From: Candidatus Devosia phytovorans
GTDB taxonomy: Bacteria > Pseudomonadota > Alphaproteobacteria > Rhizobiales > Devosiaceae
Direction: 5' to 3'
NCBI GenBank assembly: GCA_029202405.1
Contig: CP119312.1
Span: 1,307,001 to 1,371,000 of the forward strand
DNA: 64,000 nucleotides
The translations under genes and the position numbers were made by a program. The stretch's first letter is position 1; each line of letters begins with the position of its first letter. Shown in pieces: positions 7,210-15,949 of this stretch. The notes below the pieces were generated by a model. That model was not told the origin of the DNA, did no database searches, and was given only the letters and a program-made list of their open reading frames with translations.

Positions 7210-8714
7210 TGCCCGATCCTTGCCTCGCCGGCATAGCGTAACGCTTCCTCGGCGGCGCTGAAAAGGGCGCGGGCCTTGTTTTCGCATTCCATCTGTTCGA
7301 GCTCGGGTACAGAGTCGGCGACGATGCCGGCGCCGGCCTGGGCATAGAGCTTGCCGTCCTTGACGATGGCGGTGCGCAGCACGATGCAGGTATCCATCGT
7401 GCCGTCGGCACCGAAATAGCCGACGCAGCCGCCATAGATGCCGCGGCGGGAATGTTCGAGCTCGTCGATGATCTCCATGGCGCGCACTTTCGGAGCGCCC
7501 GAGACCGTGCCGGCCGGGAAGCCGGCCGAGAGGGCATCGACAAAGTCAAATTTCGGGTCGAGCACGCCCACGACATTGGAGACGATGTGCATGACGTGTG
7601 AATAATATTCGAGGAAGAACTTGTCGGTGACCTTCACCGTGCCGGTCCTGGCAACGCGGCCGACGTCGTTGCGCCCGAGGTCGAGCAGCATCAGGTGCTC
7701 GGCCAGTTCCTTGGGATCGGCCAAAAGCTCCGCCGCCAGTTCCTGGTCGCGGGTGGGCGTTGCGCCGCGCTTGCGGGTGCCGGCGATGGGGCGGATGGTC
7801 ACCTCGCCATCCTGCACGCGCACAAGAATTTCCGGGCTTGATCCGGCAACGGCGAAGTCACCGAAATCGAGGAAATACATGTAGGGGCTGGGATTGGTGC
7901 GGCGCAGGGCCCGATAGAGCGCGGTCGGGGGCAGGGTGAAATCGGCCTCGAAACGCTGGCTCAGGACGACCTGGAAGATGTCGCCGGCGGTGATGTAGTC
8001 CTTCGCCTTGGCCACCATGGCGAAATAGTCGTCGCGCGAAGTGTTGCTCTTGATGTCGATTTTTTCGAGATCGGGCAGCGGTGGGGTGATCGGCATGGCC
8101 TGGCTGAGCCGGGCAATGGCGTCGTCGATGCGGGATTCGGCGGCTTCATAGGCCTGGCGGGCGGAAACGCCGTCGCGCACATAGACGGGCGCCGTGAGAT
8201 AGAGCTCGTCCTTGAGCGTGTCGAAGATGGCAAGGAGGGAGGGGCGCATCAGCACGGCTTCGGGCGTTTGCAGATGATCCGGATTGCTGTCGGGCAGCAC
8301 TTCCATGTAGCGGACCATTTCATAGCCGAGATAGCCATAGATGCCGGCCGACTGCGGCGGCAGGCCGGCGGGGACCTCGATCTTGCTGTCGGCAACAAGC
8401 TGGCGCAGGGCGTCGAGCGGCAGGTCGGGCAGGGGCTCGAACGTGCTGTCGTCGATCTGGGCCGAGCGGTTGATGCTGGCCTGGCCGGCCTCGACCTTGA
8501 GGATCACATCGGGCTGGGTGCCGATGATGGAATAGCGGCCGCGCACCGAAGCGTCCTGCACCGATTCGAGCAGATAGGTGTTTTTCCGGCCCGCTGCCAG
8601 CTTGAGATAGGTGCCGATCGGCGTTTCGAGGTCGGCCACGATGCGACGCCAGACGATTCCGGACTTTCCGGCATCATATTGCTCGGCAAAGCGCGGAAAG
8701 AAGTCGTCGCCCAT
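7206..8714 (-). CDS. trpE: Anthranilate synthase component I TrpE
   Basis: TrpE converts chorismate to anthranilate with ammonia from TrpG. The 502-aa protein contains the N-terminal regulatory domain with the LLES feedback motif (about residues 48-51, YLLESVQD) and the chorismate-binding domain. The latter shows FQVVLSQRFEADF, IRPIAGTRKRGATP, LMLLDLGRNDVGRVA and SGAPKVRAMEIIDELE. It is separate from TrpG, unlike the fused TrpEG of Rhizobium and Brucella. Only 38 bases separate it from the ppiD stop, so no leader attenuator fits upstream and co-transcription with ppiD is likely. Confidence 0.97.
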   Translation of the reverse strand: MGDDFFPRFAEQYDAGKSGIVWRRIVADLETPIGTYLKLAAGRKNTYLLESVQDASVRGRYSIIGTQPDVILKVEAGQASINRSAQIDDSTFEPLPDLPLDALRQLVADSKIEVPAGLPPQSAGIYGYLGYEMVRYMEVLPDSNPDHLQTPEAVLMRPSLLAIFDTLKDELYLTAPVYVRDGVSARQAYEAAESRIDDAIARLSQAMPITPPLPDLEKIDIKSNTSRDDYFAMVAKAKDYITAGDIFQVVLSQRFEADFTLPPTALYRALRRTNPSPYMYFLDFGDFAVAGSSPEILVRVQDGEVTIRPIAGTRKRGATPTRDQELAAELLADPKELAEHLMLLDLGRNDVGRVARTGTVKVTDKFFLEYYSHVMHIVSNVVGVLDPKFDFVDALSAGFPAGTVSGAPKVRAMEIIDELEHSRRGIYGGCVGYFGADGTMDTCIVLRTAIVKDGKLYAQAGAGIVADSVPELEQMECENKARALFSAAEEALRYAGEARIGQ

Positions 8715-8752
8715 CGTTGTCGTGTCCAGGTTGGAGGTGGTCCGGTGTCGCT

Positions 8753-10630
8753 TTACTGGACGACGCCGGAATTGAGAGCCAGCGCCTGATCGAGCGCCTG
8801 CTGGTTGATCCGCAGGCCCGCATCGTCGCGCACGGCGGTGATGAAGTCACCATAGAGCCCGACGCGCGCCTCGTTTTCGAGACTGTCATTGGCGGCCTGG
8901 GCCAGCGGGCCCTCCGCAGCGGTAAGGTCGGTGACGGCAAAGACCACGAAGTCGCCGCTCTGGCTAACCGCCGAGCCGTGATGGTCGGCCGGGCCGGCAA
9001 AGGCGGCGGAGGCGACCGCGGCGTCCACGGTACCATCTTCCGAGCCAAAACGCGGGAAGGCCGAGGAGATCTGCGGGAAGACATTGAGCGAGGCCGCGAC
9101 ATCGACGATGGATTCGCCGGCATCCATGCGGGACACGGCCTCAGCCTGTGCTGCCATGATGGCATTGTTGGTGCGCTCTTCCACCATGGCCGTGGTCAGG
9201 GTGTCACGGACCTCGTCCAGCGTCTGGTCGCGGGCCGGCTCGATGGCATTGAGGTCGAACCAGAGGTTGCCATTGCCGGCCAGCTGGATCGCCGGGGTCA
9301 GCGCGCCTTCGATGGCCTTGAAGATGGCCTGGGCGACGCGCGGCTGGTCTTCCGGAGTGAGGTCGGGAATGACGGTCAGCTGCTGGCCGCCGCTGGTGAC
9401 GTCGGCTTCGTAGAGGTCGAGGTTGAAGCGCTCGGCAATCTCGGTCAGCGGACGGAAGGCAGCGCGCAGTTCTTCGATCTGGTCCTGCACTTCGGCCAGC
9501 TCGGTGCGGGCCTGGGCCAGGGCCAGGTTTTCGGCGATCTGTTCGCTGGCTTCTTCGAGGGTCTGCGTACCGCCACCTTCGATTGCCGAGACATGGACGA
9601 CGCGCTTGCCGCCAATACCATCAATGATGGTGAAGGCGCCCTGTTCGAGACCAAAGGCGGCCGTGGCCAGAGCGGCATCGGTGATGCCGGACTGGGGCAG
9701 GGTGCCCAGATCAGTCGGGGTCAGGCCAGCGTCGGCGACGAGGGTTTCAAACGGCGTGCCTGCGGTCTGGCCAGCCTCGAAGGCCGTGACCTGCTCGGCA
9801 TTGAGCGGGACCTGCTGGATGGTGCGGCGTTCAGCTTCGCCCAGACTGCCCTTGGTGCGCTCGTATTCGGCGGCGATGGCGTCGTCGCTGATGGTCTTGG
9901 TTGCCGCGAGGTCAGCCGTCGACAGGCGCAGCATCTGCACCTTGCGCGTCTCGACCGTGCGATATTCGGCCTGATGCTCGGTCAGATAGGCAGCGAGCTC
10001 TTCCTCGGTCGGGGCGGCCGGGGTCTCGATATTGGTTTCGTTGAGCGTGAAATATTCGATCGTGCGCTGATCGGCCGAGTAGCGGTTGATCAGGCTCGAT
10101 GCCGTGGCCGGCAGTTCGGTATCGCCGAAGAGGCTGAGGATCAGCTGCTGGCGCTTGGCCGCATCGCCCTGCATCTCGAAATATTCGGCTTCCGTCAGGC
10201 CGCTGAACTGCAGCGTCTGGCTGAAGCTCGAGGCGTCGAACGTGCCCAGCGCGTTCTGAAAGGACGGATCCTCGCGGAGCATTTCGGCCAGCTTGGCCTC
10301 GGAAACGCCCAGACCAAAGCTGTTGGCAACCTGGTCGAGCGCGGCGTCCTGCGCCAGCGACAGCAGCACTTGGCCCTGAATCTGCTGGGCAACCGGATCG
10401 CCGGGCAGGGGCATGGAGCCCATCTGCTGGGCAACCTGGTTGAGCTGACCCTGATAGGCGCGCAGGAAGGTGCGGGAATTGATTTCCTCGTTGCCGACTC
10501 GCGCTACGGTATTGCTGCCCAGATCGGTGATGACATTGTTGATGCCAAAGCCGGCGATACCCACGAGCAGGAAGCCGCCCATGATCTTACCGGGCCAGGA
10601 TTTTGCAAAAGCACGCAAACTATCGAGCAT
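8753..10630 (-). CDS. ppiD: Membrane-anchored peptidyl-prolyl isomerase (PpiD/SurA-N type)
   Basis: This 625-aa periplasmic folding factor is anchored in the inner membrane. A short cytoplasmic N-terminus (MLDSLRAFAKSWPGK) precedes one membrane helix (about residues 17-35, GGFLLVGIAGFGI). A SurA-N-like chaperone domain follows (VGNEEINSRTFLRAY onward), then parvulin-like PPIase repeats and a C-terminal tail. The ATG at 10630 gives the standard PpiD start; the upstream extension is poor coding sequence with many Cys. It is the first gene of the minus-strand trp/moa run and is divergent from tpiA, a standard arrangement in this order. Confidence 0.92.
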   Translation of the reverse strand: MLDSLRAFAKSWPGKIMGGFLLVGIAGFGINNVITDLGSNTVARVGNEEINSRTFLRAYQGQLNQVAQQMGSMPLPGDPVAQQIQGQVLLSLAQDAALDQVANSFGLGVSEAKLAEMLREDPSFQNALGTFDASSFSQTLQFSGLTEAEYFEMQGDAAKRQQLILSLFGDTELPATASSLINRYSADQRTIEYFTLNETNIETPAAPTEEELAAYLTEHQAEYRTVETRKVQMLRLSTADLAATKTISDDAIAAEYERTKGSLGEAERRTIQQVPLNAEQVTAFEAGQTAGTPFETLVADAGLTPTDLGTLPQSGITDAALATAAFGLEQGAFTIIDGIGGKRVVHVSAIEGGGTQTLEEASEQIAENLALAQARTELAEVQDQIEELRAAFRPLTEIAERFNLDLYEADVTSGGQQLTVIPDLTPEDQPRVAQAIFKAIEGALTPAIQLAGNGNLWFDLNAIEPARDQTLDEVRDTLTTAMVEERTNNAIMAAQAEAVSRMDAGESIVDVAASLNVFPQISSAFPRFGSEDGTVDAAVASAAFAGPADHHGSAVSQSGDFVVFAVTDLTAAEGPLAQAANDSLENEARVGLYGDFITAVRDDAGLRINQQALDQALALNSGVVQ

Positions 10631-10755
10631 CTGAGACGTTCCAGTTGGGCAACACGAGGCTTTACCGCAATAGCGGGAGGGCACTAGTAATCCATTTTGA
10701 CAGCCGGGGTTAGGGCAAACCTGCCCACGGTGCAAGAGGCATGCAGGAGCAAAGA

Positions 10756-11511
10756 GTGACAACGACCATTACGCCGCTGATCGCAGGGAACTGGAAAATG
10801 AACGGCCTGCGCGGCTCGATCGACGAGCTGAACGAGCTTGCGGGCATGCTCACGACCGGTGAAGCGCCGCGCGCCGTGGTGGTGATCTGCCCGCCCGCCA
10901 CGATTCTGCACATGGTCGCCTCCAATGGCGCGACGAGCGGTATTCTGGCCGGTGGTCAGGATTGTCACAGCCAGGCATCGGGCGCCCATACCGGCGATCT
11001 CTCGGCCTCCATGCTGGCCGATGCCGGCGCACAATATGTCATCGTCGGCCATTCCGAGCGCCGGGCCAACCATGCCGAAACCGATGATCAGGTGCGCGCC
11101 AAGGCGGAAGCGGCCATCGGCGCCGGCCTCAAACCGATCATCTGCGTGGGCGAAACCGAAGCCGAGCGCGATGCCGGCACCGCCGAATCCGTCGTCGCCA
11201 CCCAGCTGGCCGGCTCGATTCCCGACGCGGCGGAACAACATGAAGTGATCATTGCCTATGAACCGGTCTGGGCCATCGGTACCGGCCGCACGCCGAGCAA
11301 TGACGATATTGCCACGATGCACGATTCCATCCGTCGCAAGCTGGTCGAGCGCTTCGGCGACAAGGGGACGACATTGCGCATTCTTTATGGTGGTTCGCTG
11401 AAACCGCAGAACGCGCGCGAAATCCTGGCGGTGGAAAACGTCAATGGCGGCCTCGTCGGCGGCGCCAGCCTCTTGGCAAAGGACTTCTACACCATTATCT
11501 CCGCCGTGTAA
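10756..11511 (+). CDS. tpiA: Triose-phosphate isomerase
   Basis: TpiA interconverts dihydroxyacetone phosphate and glyceraldehyde 3-phosphate. The TIM barrel carries Asn12/Lys14 (AGNWKMNG), the electrophile His in GHSERR and the catalytic Glu in AYEPVWAIGTG. GTG at 10756 is preferred as start: AGGAG (10745-10749) lies 6 nt before it and the product is then 251 aa, the usual length. An ATG at 10741 overlaps that ribosome site and would add five residues. It is divergent from ppiD, with 125 bases between the starts. Confidence 0.96.
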   Translation: MTTTITPLIAGNWKMNGLRGSIDELNELAGMLTTGEAPRAVVVICPPATILHMVASNGATSGILAGGQDCHSQASGAHTGDLSASMLADAGAQYVIVGHSERRANHAETDDQVRAKAEAAIGAGLKPIICVGETEAERDAGTAESVVATQLAGSIPDAAEQHEVIIAYEPVWAIGTGRTPSNDDIATMHDSIRRKLVERFGDKGTTLRILYGGSLKPQNAREILAVENVNGGLVGGASLLAKDFYTIISAV

Positions 11512-11621
11512 TTTGCACGACGCCGCCTCTGGCTGGCCGGAAATTCCGGCTGGCCCTTGGCTTTGAAGTGTGAGGCGTGTATGACGCGCCATCTTTTAAT
11601 AGACCAATAGACTGAGACAGA

Positions 11622-12155
11622 ATGGCAAACGTCCTGATTGTGGCCTATCTGCTGATCGTCCTGGCGCTGATTGCGGTGATCCTGCTGCAGCGCTCCGAGG
11701 GCGGCGCGCTGGGCATTGGCGGTGGCGGCGGCGGCGGTTTCATGACTGCGCGCGGCTCGGCAAACCTGCTGACCCGGACCACGGCCATTCTGGCGACCCT
11801 GTTCTTCGCCACCGCTATTGGCCTGACCATTCTCTCCGAACTCGATCGCGGCTCCTCGGGCATTCTCGAGCGTGCAGCAGCCGGCCAGGAAGGCGAAGCG
11901 CCGTCCAGCGTGCTCGATGCGCTCAACCAGCTCGGCAGCGGCGCGACAACGTCTGACCTTCCCGTTCCCGCTTCCGATCCGGTCGCCCCTGCTGGCGCCG
12001 ATCCGGTGACCGAGGACGTGGTGCCGGCTCCAGCCGCCGAGGCTGCGCCCGCCGCAGAAACCAATTCGACTCCTGAAGCGAGCGGCGACCTGCCGGTCCC
12101 CGAGGCTCCCGCCACGGCACCGGCTGAAACGCCCGCCGCTCCGGCGACGAACTAA
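11622..12155 (+). CDS. secG: Preprotein translocase subunit SecG
   Basis: SecG is the small subunit of the SecYEG channel. Its two membrane helices are clear: residues 3-22 (VLIVAYLLIVLALIAVILLQ) and about 53-75. The typical QRSEGGALGIGGG loop and the RGSANLLTRTTAIL segment lie between them. At 177 aa it is far longer than the 75-110 aa of enteric SecG because of an Ala/Pro/Glu-rich tail from about residue 95. Similar low-complexity tails occur in other Hyphomicrobiales. It is followed by a strong terminator at 12179-12206. Confidence 0.95.
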   Translation: MANVLIVAYLLIVLALIAVILLQRSEGGALGIGGGGGGGFMTARGSANLLTRTTAILATLFFATAIGLTILSELDRGSSGILERAAAGQEGEAPSSVLDALNQLGSGATTSDLPVPASDPVAPAGADPVTEDVVPAPAAEAAPAAETNSTPEASGDLPVPEAPATAPAETPAAPATN

Positions 12156-12178
12156 ACGCCGCAAGGCGAAGCAAAGAG

Positions 12179-12206
12179 GGGGATGGCAACATCCCCTTCT
12201 TCTTTT
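12179..12206 (+). terminator. Rho-independent terminator of secG
   Basis: GGGGATG (12179-12185) and CATCCCC (12190-12196) form a perfect 7-bp stem around GCAA, followed by TTCTTCTTTT. Confidence 0.85.
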
Positions 12207-12264
12207 GTGCAGAGCACATTGCGGGCTCTGCGAATCGACGTTGATGTGATTAAGGTGAACGCCC

Positions 12265-13893
12265 ATGGCTCGGTACGTATTCATCACCGGAGGCGTGGTC
12301 TCCTCATTGGGTAAAGGTTTGGCATCGGCAGCTATTGGCGCCGTGCTGCAAGCGCGCGGCTACAAGGTCCGCCTGCGCAAGCTCGACCCCTATCTCAACA
12401 TTGATCCGGGCACGATGTCGCCCACCCAGCACGGCGAAGTCTTCGTCACCGATGACGGTGCCGAGACCGATCTCGATCTGGGGCACTACGAGCGCTTCAC
12501 GGGGCGTGCGGCCACCAAGGCCGACAATATCACCACCGGGCGCATCTATTCGGACATCCTCGCCAAGGAACGCCGCGGCGAATATCTGGGCGCCACCGTC
12601 CAGGTCATTCCCCACGTCACCGACGCGATCAAGAATTTCGTCATCGACGGCAATGAAGACTTCGACTTCGTGCTGGTCGAGATCGGCGGCACGGTTGGCG
12701 ATATCGAGGGCTTGCCGTTCTTCGAAGCCATCCGCCAGTTGGGCAATGACCTGCCGCGTGGCGACACCTGCTATCTGCATCTGACGCTGATGCCCTATAT
12801 TCCCTCGGCCGGCGAGCTCAAGACCAAGCCGACCCAGCATTCGGTCAAGGAACTGCGTTCTATCGGCATCGCGCCCGACGTGCTGCTGGTGCGTTGCGAT
12901 CGCCCGATTCCTGCGGGCGAGAAGAAGAAGCTCAGCCTCTTCTGTAACGTGCGCGAAAGCGCCGTGATCCAGGGCCTTGATGTCGCGTCGATCTATGACG
13001 TGCCGCTGGCCTATCATAAGGAAGGCCTCGACAGCGAAATTCTCGCGGCCTTCGGCATCAAGGACGCCCCGGAGCCGGATCTGTCGCCATGGCAGGATGT
13101 TTCCGCGCGCCTCCACAATCCCGAGGGCGAGGTCAATATTGCCATCGTCGGCAAATATACCGGCCTCAAGGACGCCTATAAGTCGCTCTCCGAAGCGCTG
13201 ACCCATGGCGGCATTGCCAACAAGGTCAAGGTCAACCTGCAGTGGATTGATTCCGAAGTCTTCGAGCGCGACGATCCGGCACCCTATCTCGAGCATGTGC
13301 ACGGCATCCTGGTCCCTGGGGGGTTCGGTGAACGCGGCGCGCAGGGCAAGATCGAGGCGGCGCGCTTTGCCCGCACCAAGGACGTGCCCTATTTCGGCAT
13401 CTGCTTTGGCATGCAGATGGCCTGCGTCGAAGCAGCCCGCAACACGGCCGGTATCAAGAATGCCTCCTCGACCGAATTCGGCCCCACCAAGGATGCCGTC
13501 GTCGGCATGATGACCGAATGGGTCAAGGGCAATGATACCGAGACCCGTGGCAAGGAAGGCGACATGGGCGGCACGCTCCGCCTCGGCGCCTATCCGGCCC
13601 AACTGACCCGAGGCTCGCGCGTTGCCGACATCTATGGCAGTACCCGCATTTCCGAGCGTCATCGTCACCGCTACGAAGTCAACATGGACTATCGCAAGCT
13701 CCTCGAGAAGAACGGCCTGCTGTTTTCGGGCGTCTCGCCCGATGGCAAGCTGCCCGAAATCGTCGAGCGCACCGATCATCCGTGGTTTATCGGCGTGCAG
13801 TTCCACCCGGAACTGAAGTCCAAGCCATTTGAGCCCCATCCGCTTTTCACCAGCTTCATTTCGGCCGCGATGGAGCAAAGCCGTCTCGTTTAG
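12265..13893 (+). CDS. pyrG: CTP synthase
   Basis: PyrG makes CTP from UTP, ATP and glutamine. The 542-aa protein has the N-terminal synthetase domain (MARYVFITGGVVSSLGKG, P-loop at the start; HYERFTG; VEIGGTVGDIEGLPF) and the C-terminal class I amidotransferase domain from about residue 300. The amidotransferase part carries the nucleophile Cys in FGICFGMQ and the His/Glu pair in VQFHPELKSKP. Length and both domains are complete. A secreted-protein gene follows 11 bases later and may be co-transcribed. Confidence 0.98.
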   Translation: MARYVFITGGVVSSLGKGLASAAIGAVLQARGYKVRLRKLDPYLNIDPGTMSPTQHGEVFVTDDGAETDLDLGHYERFTGRAATKADNITTGRIYSDILAKERRGEYLGATVQVIPHVTDAIKNFVIDGNEDFDFVLVEIGGTVGDIEGLPFFEAIRQLGNDLPRGDTCYLHLTLMPYIPSAGELKTKPTQHSVKELRSIGIAPDVLLVRCDRPIPAGEKKKLSLFCNVRESAVIQGLDVASIYDVPLAYHKEGLDSEILAAFGIKDAPEPDLSPWQDVSARLHNPEGEVNIAIVGKYTGLKDAYKSLSEALTHGGIANKVKVNLQWIDSEVFERDDPAPYLEHVHGILVPGGFGERGAQGKIEAARFARTKDVPYFGICFGMQMACVEAARNTAGIKNASSTEFGPTKDAVVGMMTEWVKGNDTETRGKEGDMGGTLRLGAYPAQLTRGSRVADIYGSTRISERHRHRYEVNMDYRKLLEKNGLLFSGVSPDGKLPEIVERTDHPWFIGVQFHPELKSKPFEPHPLFTSFISAAMEQSRLV

Positions 13894-13904
13894 GAGTTTT
13901 CAGC

Positions 13905-14435
13905 ATGCGTCAGGTTTTCTCGCTCGTCCTCGCTTCCACCGCGCTGGCCCTTCTGGCCGGCCCAAGTCTGGCCAAGGACAAAGCGGAAGGCCTCGACCTG
14001 ACGCCGCTGCTGGATGGTTTCGTGCAGGGCTGTGATTTCAGCGAGCCGCTTTACGATCTCATCGCGAGCCTGCGTCCGACGACCAGGGATGGCGGCACGC
14101 TGGCCGTCCCGGAAGGCTATGCCGATGTCGTCGGCGAACCAACCCATGAGGGTGATGGCGAAGGCGCCCAAATCTATCACCTGCCGCTGCCGGGCCAGTG
14201 GCATGGGCAGCCGGTGGTGGGTATCGACTTCGTCAACCAGGACGACGCCGGCATGTTCGTTGCCGCGGTGCGCTTTGTCGGCGACGAAAGCGCTGTCACC
14301 GCGCAGTTCGACCCACTGGTCGAACAGTCACAGGCCATGCTCGACGAGGAAGAGATGTCGGTCGATTTCGGCCATGTCGTCCTGCTCGACAACGACCAGG
14401 GCGTGATGCGCCTGATATGTAATCTCAGCACCTGA
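13905..14435 (+). CDS. Secreted protein of unknown function
   Basis: I do not recognise this 176-aa protein. It starts with a clear Sec signal peptide (MRQVFSLVLASTALALLAGPSLA, cleavage after about residue 23) and has two Cys (in GCDF near residue 45, and in LICNLST at the end). The mature part is acidic and lacks membrane helices, so a periplasmic location is likely. GGAG lies upstream of the ATG, and pyrG ends 11 bases before. The next small gene follows two bases after its stop, suggesting one transcript. Confidence 0.8.
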   Translation: MRQVFSLVLASTALALLAGPSLAKDKAEGLDLTPLLDGFVQGCDFSEPLYDLIASLRPTTRDGGTLAVPEGYADVVGEPTHEGDGEGAQIYHLPLPGQWHGQPVVGIDFVNQDDAGMFVAAVRFVGDESAVTAQFDPLVEQSQAMLDEEEMSVDFGHVVLLDNDQGVMRLICNLST

Positions 14436-14437
14436 TC

Positions 14438-14614
14438 ATGGCCGAGATCCTCTCGCTCTCGAAGGCCCGTAAAGCCAAGGCCCGCGCGTCCAGGGATGCG
14501 CAGGCCGAGCAGAACCGGATCAGCTTCGGGCGAACCAAGGCGGAAAAGCAGCAGCAGACCGCCGAAAAAGCCCTGGTCGACCGCAAGATCGACGGCCACA
14601 AGCGCGACGAGTAG
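14438..14614 (+). CDS. DUF4169-like miniprotein (58 aa)
   Basis: This is a very short, strongly charged cytoplasmic protein, MAEILSLSKARKAKARASRD at the N-terminus and IDGHKRDE at the end. The start MAEILSLSKARKAKAR, the R-x-S-F-G-R-T-K block around residues 28-34 and the 58-aa length match the DUF4169 family as I remember it. That family is widespread in Alphaproteobacteria and has no known function. The ATG begins two bases after the stop of the secreted-protein gene, so it probably depends on the same transcript. It is short enough to be missed by length-filtered gene finders. Confidence 0.8.
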   Translation: MAEILSLSKARKAKARASRDAQAEQNRISFGRTKAEKQQQTAEKALVDRKIDGHKRDE

Positions 14615-14765
14615 TTTCCGCGCAACCCTTTGGACATCCAAGACTTATCGCTAGGCCAATGTTTGCCTGGAGACGCGCGAGCGCTCCAGGTCATGTCTTG
14701 TCGCGCTTTCGAACCGCAAGGTGGTGTGCACTCTTGCCCGAAGCGCCCTAGCGAAAGGAATTGCC

Positions 14766-15833
14766 ATGCGTCTTCTCATGCTCGGAACCGGGGGAATGGC
14801 CCGCTTGCACGTCAAGGGGTTCAATGACGTCCCGGGCGTCGAGATCGTCGCGGCAGTCGATACCGATGCCGAAAAGCTCGCTGAATTCCTCGCATTGCAT
14901 GGCATTCCGCGTGGCTTTGCCACGCTGGACGAGGCCCTGGCCTGGGGCGAGTTCGATGCCGTGACCAATATCACGCCCGACCGGGTGCATTATCCCACCA
15001 CGATGCAGCTGCTCGACGCGGGCAAGCATGTGTTCTGCGAGAAGCCGCTGGCAACCGATCACGCCAAGGCACTGGAAATGACCGAGAAGGCGGAGGCTCT
15101 GGGCCTCGCCAACATGGTCAACCTGACCTATCGCAATGTGCCGCAGCTGCAGAAGGCGCATGAGCTGATCAAGGCGGGCGCGATCGGCAAGGTCAAGCAT
15201 ATCGAGGCAAGCTATCTGCAGAGCTGGCTGATCTCGAAGGCCTGGGGCGACTGGCGGGCGTCCCCGACCTGGCTCTGGCGGCTGAGCACCAAGCATGGCT
15301 CCAATGGCGTCCTGGGCGATGTCGGTATCCACATTCTCGATTTCGCCTCCTATGCCGCCGGCTGCGACTACAAGACGGCGTTCTTCCGCTTGCAGACTTT
15401 CGACAAGGCCGAAAACCATCGCATCGGCGAATATGACCTCGATGCCAACGACACCTTCGTGATGACCGCGGAGATGGACAATGGCGCCATGGCGGCCATT
15501 CACGCCACGCGCTGGGGTACTGGCCATCTCAATGACCTGCGCCTGCGCATCTATGGCGAACAGGGGGCTGTGGAGGTGACCGATACCAGTCACGTGCCAA
15601 AGCTCATGACCTGCTTGGGCGATGACGTGGAAGCGGCGAAGTGGACGGAAGTGGCTGCCGAGCCGACACCGACCAATTACGCGCGCTTCGCCGAAGCGGT
15701 CCGCACGGGCGTCAACCAGGAGCCCAGCTTCCGCCATGCGGCGGACCTGCAGAAGATCATCGACTTGGCCGCGGTCACCGAACGCGACCGCACGGAACAT
15801 GCGGCCACGGGTCGGGCGCAAAAGCTGGGTTAG
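14766..15833 (+). CDS. Gfo/Idh/MocA family NAD(P)-dependent oxidoreductase
   Basis: This 355-aa protein has an N-terminal Rossmann domain (MRLLMLGTGGMARLHVKGF, with D in AAVDTDAE binding the cofactor ribose). The family motif CEKPLATDHAKA near residue 95 holds the catalytic Lys, and a GFO_IDH_MocA C-terminal domain follows (GDVGIHILDFA with the conserved D and H). Such enzymes oxidise or reduce sugars, inositols or their derivatives; the substrate cannot be told. ATG 14766 is preferred over 14721 because AAAGGA lies 6-11 nt before it. The gene appears monocistronic. Confidence 0.9.
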   Translation: MRLLMLGTGGMARLHVKGFNDVPGVEIVAAVDTDAEKLAEFLALHGIPRGFATLDEALAWGEFDAVTNITPDRVHYPTTMQLLDAGKHVFCEKPLATDHAKALEMTEKAEALGLANMVNLTYRNVPQLQKAHELIKAGAIGKVKHIEASYLQSWLISKAWGDWRASPTWLWRLSTKHGSNGVLGDVGIHILDFASYAAGCDYKTAFFRLQTFDKAENHRIGEYDLDANDTFVMTAEMDNGAMAAIHATRWGTGHLNDLRLRIYGEQGAVEVTDTSHVPKLMTCLGDDVEAAKWTEVAAEPTPTNYARFAEAVRTGVNQEPSFRHAADLQKIIDLAAVTERDRTEHAATGRAQKLG

Positions 15834-15856
15834 GAAGACTACCACACCCACCGGCC

Positions 15857-15940
15857 GTCATCCTCGGGCTTGACCCGAGGAGACTGAACTTGATCGATGC
15901 GCCGAAAGTGTAGAGCCCTCGGGTCAAGCCCGAGGGTGAC
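15857..15940. repeat. Long inverted repeat of Rhizobiales-type intergenic palindromes
   Basis: The arms 15857-15880 and 15917-15940 (24 bases each) are reverse complements with one mismatch. Each arm is itself a palindrome, CCTCGGG-CTTGA-CCCGAGG. This short palindrome, flanked by GTCA or GTGAC, is a common dispersed intergenic element in Hyphomicrobiales. Here a head-to-head pair sits between two convergent genes and can also act as a bidirectional transcription stop. Confidence 0.75.
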
Positions 15941-15949
15941 GCGCGATGT

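Noticed and set aside
7206..10630. A leader attenuator before trpE
   Set aside because: Only 38 bases lie between the ppiD stop and the trpE start, with no Trp-rich peptide or terminator hairpin there.
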